From the NCBI GenBank assembly GCA_024516155.1, contig JAJJXM010000002.1, positions 124,001-188,000 of the forward strand: a stretch of 64,000 nucleotides of DNA, in the 5' to 3' direction. Source of the stretch: Pyronema omphalodes. Its lineage: Eukaryota > Ascomycota > Pezizomycetes > Pezizales > Pyronemataceae. The notes under the pieces are model-generated. The model was not told where the DNA came from. It saw only the letters and a program-made list of their open reading frames with translations, and ran no database searches. Both the position numbers and the translations under genes were made by a program. This document shows positions 57,079 through 64,000 of the stretch, piece by piece; within the stretch, counting starts at the first letter, position 1, and each line of letters starts with the position of its first letter.

Positions 57079-60000
57079 ATGGACAGCCTTGAGTCGACCA
57101 GGACTAAGAGTCGACGATCAGACAATGGAGATGCAATTCCAGGAACTAGGGAATTAGCACCAACTCCTCCTCACCACGGACCGAGACCAATAATCAACAT
57201 GGTTCTCAACTGGTCCAAGAATCAGCAACGCACAGTTAGAGTCCTCTTGGATACAGGCTCTACTGCTGCCCTCCTGGACAAAACATTTGTCCACAAATAC
57301 AAAATCCCAACCGTCAAAAGAGACACCCCCCTCCAAATCCGCAACTTCAACAATGAAATAGTTGCTGGAGCAGGAGTTTTCTTTACGGTTCCATTCATGT
57401 TGCAGCATAAGAACCACTTTGCTGCAGAGTCATTTGAAGTCGCTCCACTAGATAGCGACTGCGATGCTATCCTTCCATATTGGTGGATGGCTCAACATCA
57501 GCCTTGCAACCTCTGGGGAGATCAGAACCAGATCTCATTCACCTCCGCACGTTGCAAAGAGAAGTGCACTAAGGCGCAAGCCAGTGCCTTCTCCCTCCAG
57601 GTCGACAAACATGTACTCGACCACCCAGAGGCCTTAGTCTTAGGCCATATCTCATCATTATCCACCACAGAAGAATTGTCAGAGGCACTTCAACAAGTCC
57701 CTGAGAAATTTCGTGGCTGGATCAATATTATGACAAAGGAAGCAGCAGATAGGCTTCCAGAACACAAACCATACGACCATGCTATTGACCTGAAAGAAGG
57801 AGAGACCCCTCCTTGGGGACCTGTCTATGCTCTTAACGAAGTTGAGCTTGAGACACTTAGAGAATGGTTGAAAGATATGCTGCGTACTGGGAAAATCCGA
57901 CCCTCTAAATCACCAGGCAGCAGCTCCAATTCTCTTCGTCCCAAAGGCCCATGGCAGAGGTCTGAGGTTATGTGTTGACTATCGGGGCATAAACAAAATA
58001 ACAATTGCCAACCGATACCCGCTCCCACTCATGTCAGAATTACAAGACAGAGTAAGAGGAGCTAAAATATTTACGAAGATGGATCTGAAGAATGGATACC
58101 ATCTAATAAGAATAAAGGAAGGAGATGAATGGAAAACGGCTTTTAGGTGCCGATATGGACTATATGAATTTTTGGTTATGCCTTTTGGGTTGAGCAATGC
58201 TCCGGCCACATTCCAAGATATGATGAATCATATCTTTAGGGATATGTTGGACCAAGGAGTTATTGCATATATTGATGATGTACTCATCTATGCGGAAACG
58301 GAAGAAAAGCATGATGAGTTGGTTAAAGAAGTATTGAAAAGGTTGGAAGAAAATGGTTTGGTTATATCACCGGAAAAATGTGTCTGGGGACAAAGGAAAG
58401 TGGAATTTCTGGGGTATATAATAAGCGAAAATGGGATTGAAATGGCTAAGGACAAGGTGGAAACAGTCCTTATATGGGAACCCCCAGAAGTCCTTGAAGG
58501 AAGTACAAGGCTTTCTTGGATTCGCTAACTTCTATCGGAGATTCATTAAGGACTTCTCAAGAATATGTCGTCCTCTGACAGAATCACGAAAGGCGATCCA
58601 AAGAAATGGGAATGGACTGTTGTGATGGAACTAGCATTTGACGAGCTAAAGAGACGATTCACTACAGCACCAATCTTGCATCATTTTGATCCAAGAAAGG
58701 TCTGTATTGTTGAAACTGATGCTTCTGATTTTGCTTTAGGCGCAGTTCTGTCCCAGAAAGGGAATGATGGGAAGTTGCATCCAATTGCTTTCCATTCAAG
58801 AAAATTCACTCCTGCTGAGATCAACTATGAGATTCACGACAAGGAGCTATTAGCCTATTGTTGACTCATTCAAAGTATGGAGAAGATATCTTGAAGGAGC
58901 AATGTTTACTGTGGAAGTTTACAGCGACCACCAAAACCTGGAGTATTTCACAACAACAAAAGTACTCAATCGACGTCAAGCTAGATGGGCTCAAGAGCTT
59001 GCTGGCGTTGACTTCAAAATTTATTACAGACCTGGGGTAAAGAATGGGAAACCTGATGCTTTATCTAGGCGTCCGGAGTTCCGCCCTGAAAAGGGGGGAG
59101 GTGAAGATCAGCCGATTACGACGATCCTGCATCAAAGTCATTTTGCATCGATTTCGTCAATCAGCACTGCTGGAGAAGGAACATTCTTTTATCATTTCTT
59201 CAGCACGTCTTTCCTCTATTCCCTTGGTTAAATGGTCTGCAGAATTTTTGAAGATGGTCAAGGAAGCTGGAAAACTGGATCAGATTTACGTGGAGGCAAC
59301 AAAGAAAATAAAGGAACCACTGACGATAGAGGATGGCATACTCTATCGAAAAGAAAAACTATGGGTACCAAAGGATTTGGTAAATACGGTTCTTGAATCC
59401 GAACATGACTCTAAAATTGCAGGTCACTTCGGACAAGACAAAACTATTGAATTAATTCGAAGGAACTTCTGGTGGCCGAAGATGGAAGAAGGAATAATAA
59501 ATTATGTTAAGAGTTGTATGGAATGTCAAAGGGACAAAAAGGCGCGGCACCTGAAGTATGGATTACTTCAACCTTTGGAATTACCCTTATGCCCCATGGC
59601 AATCAATCGCCATGGACTTCATTACGGACCTACCGGAATCAAATGGATGTGATCAACTCTGGGTAGTAGTTGATCGATTTTCGAAGATGGCCCACTTTAT
59701 ACCATTGCAAAAGGACGGCAAGACAACTGCAGACCTTGTCCGGATCTTTGCTAAGGAAATTTGGAAATTACATGGGCTGCCTACAGACATATTTTCGGAT
59801 AGGGACTCCAGGTTCACAAGTACGACCTGGAAAGCATTTCTTGGGACACTAGCTATCAAGCCTAGAATGTCCACAGCGTTCCACCCTCAAACCGACGGAC
59901 AGACGGAACGACTTAACCAGACAATTGAAGCTTACCTCCGCTCTTTTGTCAATCATGAGATGGACGATTGGGTTGACTTGTTGCCAATGGCAGAGTTTGC

Positions 60001-60738
60001 CTACAACAACTCAGTGACCACCGCTACAGGACTTTCACCTTTCTATGCGAATTACGGTTACAACCCCATTGCCAGCAACCCGACTGCAACTGCTGTGCGA
60101 AATCCTGCCAGCAAAGCATACGCCCACTGGATGCATACTGTGCACGAAGGAGCAAAGTTATCCTTACAGAAAGCACAAGAAAGAATGAAGAAGTATGCAG
60201 ACCTACAAGCGAAAGGAGGCCCCTACTTACCAAGTTGGAGACTTGGTTATGCTTGATGGACGACATATCAAAACACGACGACCATCACACAAATTGGATC
60301 ACTAAATTACATGGTCCATTTCAAGTCGAAAAAGTCATATCCCCGACAGCAATTCGTCTCACACTACCACGCAAATGGAAGATTCATAATGTCTTTCATA
60401 TTTCCCTACTTGAGCCTTTCCACACCGGTACAAGAGCTCCACCAGACCCAAATAAAATTCTTAGGGAAGCAGACGATGTTGAGGGAAGCGAGGAGTACGA
60501 CATTGATGAAATTATGAGCAGTTATAAATCAGGAAACAGAGTACTTTACCTCGTTAAATGGCTTGGGTGGCCCAACAAGAAAGATTGGACGGCGGAACCC
60601 TTCGACAACTTTTCAGTAGGAGGTCAGGAGAAGCTAAGAGAATTCCATCTCAAGCACCCTGACTCTCCGAGGGACTACCGACTCAAGACTAGGCTTAATG
60701 TTTTTTCCCACGCGGTTTTCATTAAGTTGAGTTGGTAG
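57079..60738 (+). pseudogene. Element C Pol, broken by multiple frameshifts
   Basis: All chromovirus Pol domains are present in order but in changing frames. Protease (LLDTGSTAALLD, 57,079-57,978), RT ([24 protein letters not shown], from 58,031), RNase H ([17 protein letters not shown], near 58,710), integrase zinc domain (near 59,400), integrase core (MDFITDLPESNGCDQLWVVV, FSDRDSRFTS, near 59,600-59,900) and chromodomain (near 60,500-60,660). Frame changes fall near 57,915, 58,490, 58,590, 58,855, 59,200, 59,565, 60,225 and 60,300, each explained by one- or two-base indels rather than nonsense substitutions. The fragments are otherwise well conserved against element A. The copy cannot make a full Pol unless these indels are assembly errors. 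Confidence 0.9.
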
Positions 60739-60849
60739 TAGGATGTAGGGGCTGGAGGACTACATCTATAATTGATCACTTAATCACTTGGCTGCGGCGA
60801 GGTGCGATCACAGAATGATGAACTACGAGCTTCGGGACGAAGCTTGAAC

Positions 60850-60862
60850 AGGGGGGAGGTGG
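60850..60862 (+). other. Element C polypurine tract
   Basis: AGGGGGGAGGTGG directly before the TGTCACACC of LTR 2; identical to that of element A. Confidence 0.9.
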
Positions 60863-62269
60863 TGTCACACCCTATAATGTGTGAAGATAGAATTGGTATC
60901 ATATATAACGCTATGGAGAATATGGCAAACTCGACAGGAGAATGAATAATTGAGTTAGTATCCCGGGCCGGAACCCCCAGAGGAGCTCCGGCTAGCCACG
61001 TCACGTGATTCGTGACTTTCCGATAGGACCTCACGAGGATCCCGGCCCGAGGCGTCGAAACTATTATTCACTGTCAGTTTGGGAGGACTCAGGACGGAGA
61101 AGGGGAAAGGAACACTTACCTCAAGGGTGTCGACTTACCCTTGAGACAACTACGAACGACGCTGATGGAGAACGAAGAAGACGACGAAAGGTCACCTCCT
61201 TATACCTGAGGAGTGTTCGGCAATACACGGCTACGATAGGGGCTGCATAGGAACAGAAGATTCCAAGAGGATGCAGATGCGGCGCAAGGATATCATCCGG
61301 TGTTACTAGTTGGGTGAACAGTGGGGCGAGAGATAAGGCAGAGTCTAGTCAGCAAACAGGAGTGGAATGCAGGACAAGGGTCAACAGTGCATTGGCATGA
61401 GACAACGTCCAGCAGGGAACTCCACTCAGGAAACCTGTTTGATGGAACTGATATGACGCGTCCTTGGGCCTAGAGCTGCCAACTTGGAACAAGACGGCGT
61501 TTGCATCCACACCAGGGTGTGGCTGCGCGCAAGTGCGCGCAGGTGGGGCACATATGACATCACACAGGAATGTGACGGAGTGATCCACTCCGGTAGGGCA
61601 TCAGGATGCCTTATGATGTCAGTGACCTCTACTTGCAATCGAGATTCTCTAGGGAGATCTATGATGGCGCGACTCATACGATAAATGACTCATGCGTCAT
61701 TATCACAAGAGTTCATGCATGATGCAGTCAGACGGAGTTGCCCTCCGGTGTGACTCATAACCCCAGCACCTCATTGGAAGGTGTGGTAGTACGGTGAGCG
61801 ATTTCAAGGATTAATCTGACCAGGGCGAGCATTATGCAAGTGAGCAATTAATTTAATTGCGCGCTTAGCATGATGCAAGCCTCAGCAGATGCGTCACAGC
61901 CTTGACTCATGTCTTATCTCCTAAGCTCAGTTTGGCAGTTGGTTCCCCAAGGAAGGCTGGGCGAATTTGTAGACGAAAGTCTATAAAAGACCCTATGACT
62001 TCCCTCTGTCTCCTCCATCATCATCCATTGATCCTCTACGCGACGATACCTATTACACCAACGAATACCTCCGAAGACGACCCTTAAGTTTATTCGGCCT
62101 GTGATCGATTGATTTACTTCCTAGCTTTATCTTTGGAATACCTCTATTGGTTCTTGAGAACGAAGTGTCTGTTTGTCTTGAGAACGAAGTGTTTGTCTAC
62201 CCTAGGACGAAGCACTTGGAAGGACGATCGAAAAGCCTCTGCATAGTTAGGACTGTGCCCAGGTTCACA
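60863..62269 (+). repeat. Element C LTR 2, shared by two internal regions
   Basis: 1,407 bases. It appears identical to LTR 1 over its first ~800 bases, then carries about ten differences between 61,682 and 62,165, including a net two-base deletion near 62,048. It is followed by a second primer-binding site and gag rather than by flanking DNA. Confidence 0.92.
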
Positions 62270-62378
62270 CTATAAACTTAAGGCTACAAGCTACCAAGTT
62301 TATTAATCGACACGAATACGAAAAGACCCTCTTCTAGGGCAAGCCTTATCAATTTCCGAAAACACATTCTATTCAGCA

Positions 62379-64000
62379 ATGTCTTCCTTCCCCAGAATCA
62401 CTGCCTCCCCGGCACCCCGCGACGATGACGACGTTTCCATGACCAATGCAGTGGAAATCTATCGCCCTCAAACATGGGACGAGCTCTCTAGGGCCTGGAA
62501 AGGCAGCACGACAGGGGACCAGTGTTGACAGGAACCAACTTCCTGATTGGTTCATCAAGATGGTGGAGAAGATGCAAATGACAGAAAGGGATGTTCAGGG
62601 ATTGATGGCAGCCCTTAGAACCGAAGGAGCAACGGTACAAGCAGATATCAATTATATGAAGTACCAATATGACGAGATGGCTAAGACAATGCAACAAGCC
62701 TACGATGTTGTGTTGCGCCAAGGGAATATCGACAGAGAACTAAGCCAAACAGCTATTGTACGACTCATTCAGTCTAGCAATGAGTTTAGCTCAGATGTTT
62801 GGAATGCCATTGGGGAATTGGCAACAGATATTCAACAGAAGCAGGCAGCCCACAACCAGGCTGCTGAACGTTTGAACATTGGTGTTAGAATCATCAATGA
62901 TTACTTGAGGGATTTCTCCAACTATCAACAAGGTTGGAATATGGGAGTCGAAGGATGGGCAGCCACAAAAAATCAGACTGACCAACAAAGGGACGAACAG
63001 ATTCGTCTTTTAGCACAAGCAGAGCAGGAGCAACAACGGAAATTGCTGGAATATGAGACTCAGAGGGAGAATGAGAAGAAGGAAATCATCGACAAGGTTA
63101 TTCAAAGGGTTATGGATATGAATGCGAAGAACCAACCTATCGATGCAGAATCTTTAGCTGAGGCGGTACAAGATGAACCCCGGCGGAGGACTGTCTCCCC
63201 TAGCCTTTTCAACATAGCCATGGAGACTGCCCTGCCTGCCTCAAGGATTGCTACACCACCCCCAGCAGCAGCTGGAAATGGCGGACGAGGAAATGGACCA
63301 CCAAGAAGGAGAATCACCATTCCTCCTCCGGAGCCCTCTGATAACGGAGACCGCAATCCCAGACAGCCTGCAGCACCCCCTCAACAGAACAAGCCCAGTG
63401 ATAATGCAGAAGTTGAAGCTACACGATTTCTGACAGCCATCATTGACAAGATTCAAGGACCTAGGGATGGCCCCAAGAGACCCAAGATGCCAGAACTCAA
63501 GGCACCACAATACTTTTCTGGCAAGGACAAGACCCTTTACAGAGCCTGGTGGACATCGATACAGGACTACGTTTCAACCTATGCTATGTCCTGGCCGGAC
63601 GAGGATGCACAAATCAAGTGGGTTGGAAGTTTATTCACCCACAAGGCGTTGGCATGGCACCAGGAGCGTAGGAAGTCTATCCAGAAGCAAAACTTGAAGG
63701 ACAATTGGGAGGCATTCTCTAGTGCGATTGAGGCAAGGTTTGAGGACAAGAGGGAAGCTCAGAAGGATGTGAAGAGAATCACAGAGCTTCAATATGATGG
63801 TGATATCGACGACTATATCACTAAGTTAGAAGATTTGAATATGCGCGTTGGGGCATTGGGACCTATGTACAGAAATGTCATATGGGAGGCCATGACCCCA
63901 GCTATTAAGAAAATGGTTTATCAGAGATATGGTGGAATTCCTAATGAAGACAGTACCCTAATTGATGCAGTAAAGGATGCTGCGCATGTTATTGAGGGAT
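62379..64000 (+). pseudogene. Element C Gag, second unit, frameshifted and cut by window edge
   Basis: Same start as the first gag. A one-base insertion in the segment around 62,488-62,494 (TCTCTAGGGCCTGG against TCTCAAAGGCTGG) shifts the frame, giving a TGA stop at 62,526-62,528 after 49 codons. Downstream sequence is nearly identical to the first gag and stays open in the original frame to the window end. As it stands, only a truncated N-terminus would be made. Confidence 0.88.

Larger units (their letters stand above)
53312..64000 (+). mobile_element. Element C: tandem chromodomain Gypsy array
   Basis: Order: LTR (53,312-54,720), gag, frameshifted pol, polypurine tract, LTR (60,863-62,269), second gag running off the window. 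Two internal regions share the middle LTR. The family is related to element A (similar Gag tail, identical polypurine tract) but clearly distinct in sequence. Confidence 0.92.

Overview
The window is nuclear DNA of a filamentous ascomycete (Pezizomycotina). The evidence is many short introns of about 50-65 bases with CTAAC/CTGAC-type branch points, a velvet regulator of the VelB type, a recyclin-type F-box/Sec10 protein, a BIG1 cell-wall protein and fungal chromodomain Gypsy elements. I cannot name the class or species from sequence alone.

Layout. Positions 1-21,311 are mostly a conserved housekeeping block: mitochondrial processing peptidase alpha (-, partial), a DEK_C/SWIB protein (+), proteasome ATPase Rpt5 (-), ribosome-biogenesis factor Ssf1 (+), an F-box protein (+), peroxin Pex10 (-), chaperonin CCT2 (-), recyclin Rcy1 (-), exosome subunit Rrp42 (+) and Big1 (-). 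Several pairs are divergent over short shared promoters (Rpt5/Ssf1 353 bp, Rcy1/Rrp42 227 bp). All exon chains were rebuilt by hand with consistent reading phase. VelB (27,281-28,857, -) sits alone between gene-free tracts of about 6 kb and 9.7 kb. A tRNA-Phe with an intron lies at 38,614.

From 39.5 kb to the end the window is retrotransposon territory. Element A (39,597-49,112, minus orientation) is a complete, apparently intact chromodomain Gypsy element with 1,611-bp LTRs that differ at one base I could find and a 5-bp target duplication. It has landed inside a minisatellite. Element B (about 50,705-53,311, minus) is the 3' half of a different Gypsy element with an extra ORF after pol. Element C (53,312 to beyond 64,000, plus) interrupts the integrase of B and is a tandem array: LTR, gag, broken pol, LTR, frameshifted gag.

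Most interesting signals. (1) In A and C the bases just after the 5' LTR are perfectly complementary to a segment inside the LTR about 100 bases after a TATA box, which is the signature of tRNA-independent self-priming. (2) A carries a textbook -1 frameshift site (TTTAAAC, 6-base spacer, hairpin) directly against the gag stop. (3) B carries a Cys/His-rich third ORF whose C-terminal membrane segment is encoded by the LTR itself. (4) The LTR of C has three exact TGACTCAT (Gcn4/CpcA-type) sites upstream of its TATA box. (5) Ssf1 and CCT2 both have a first coding exon made of the ATG alone. Everything here is read by eye; similarity searches, alignments and RNA data were not available.
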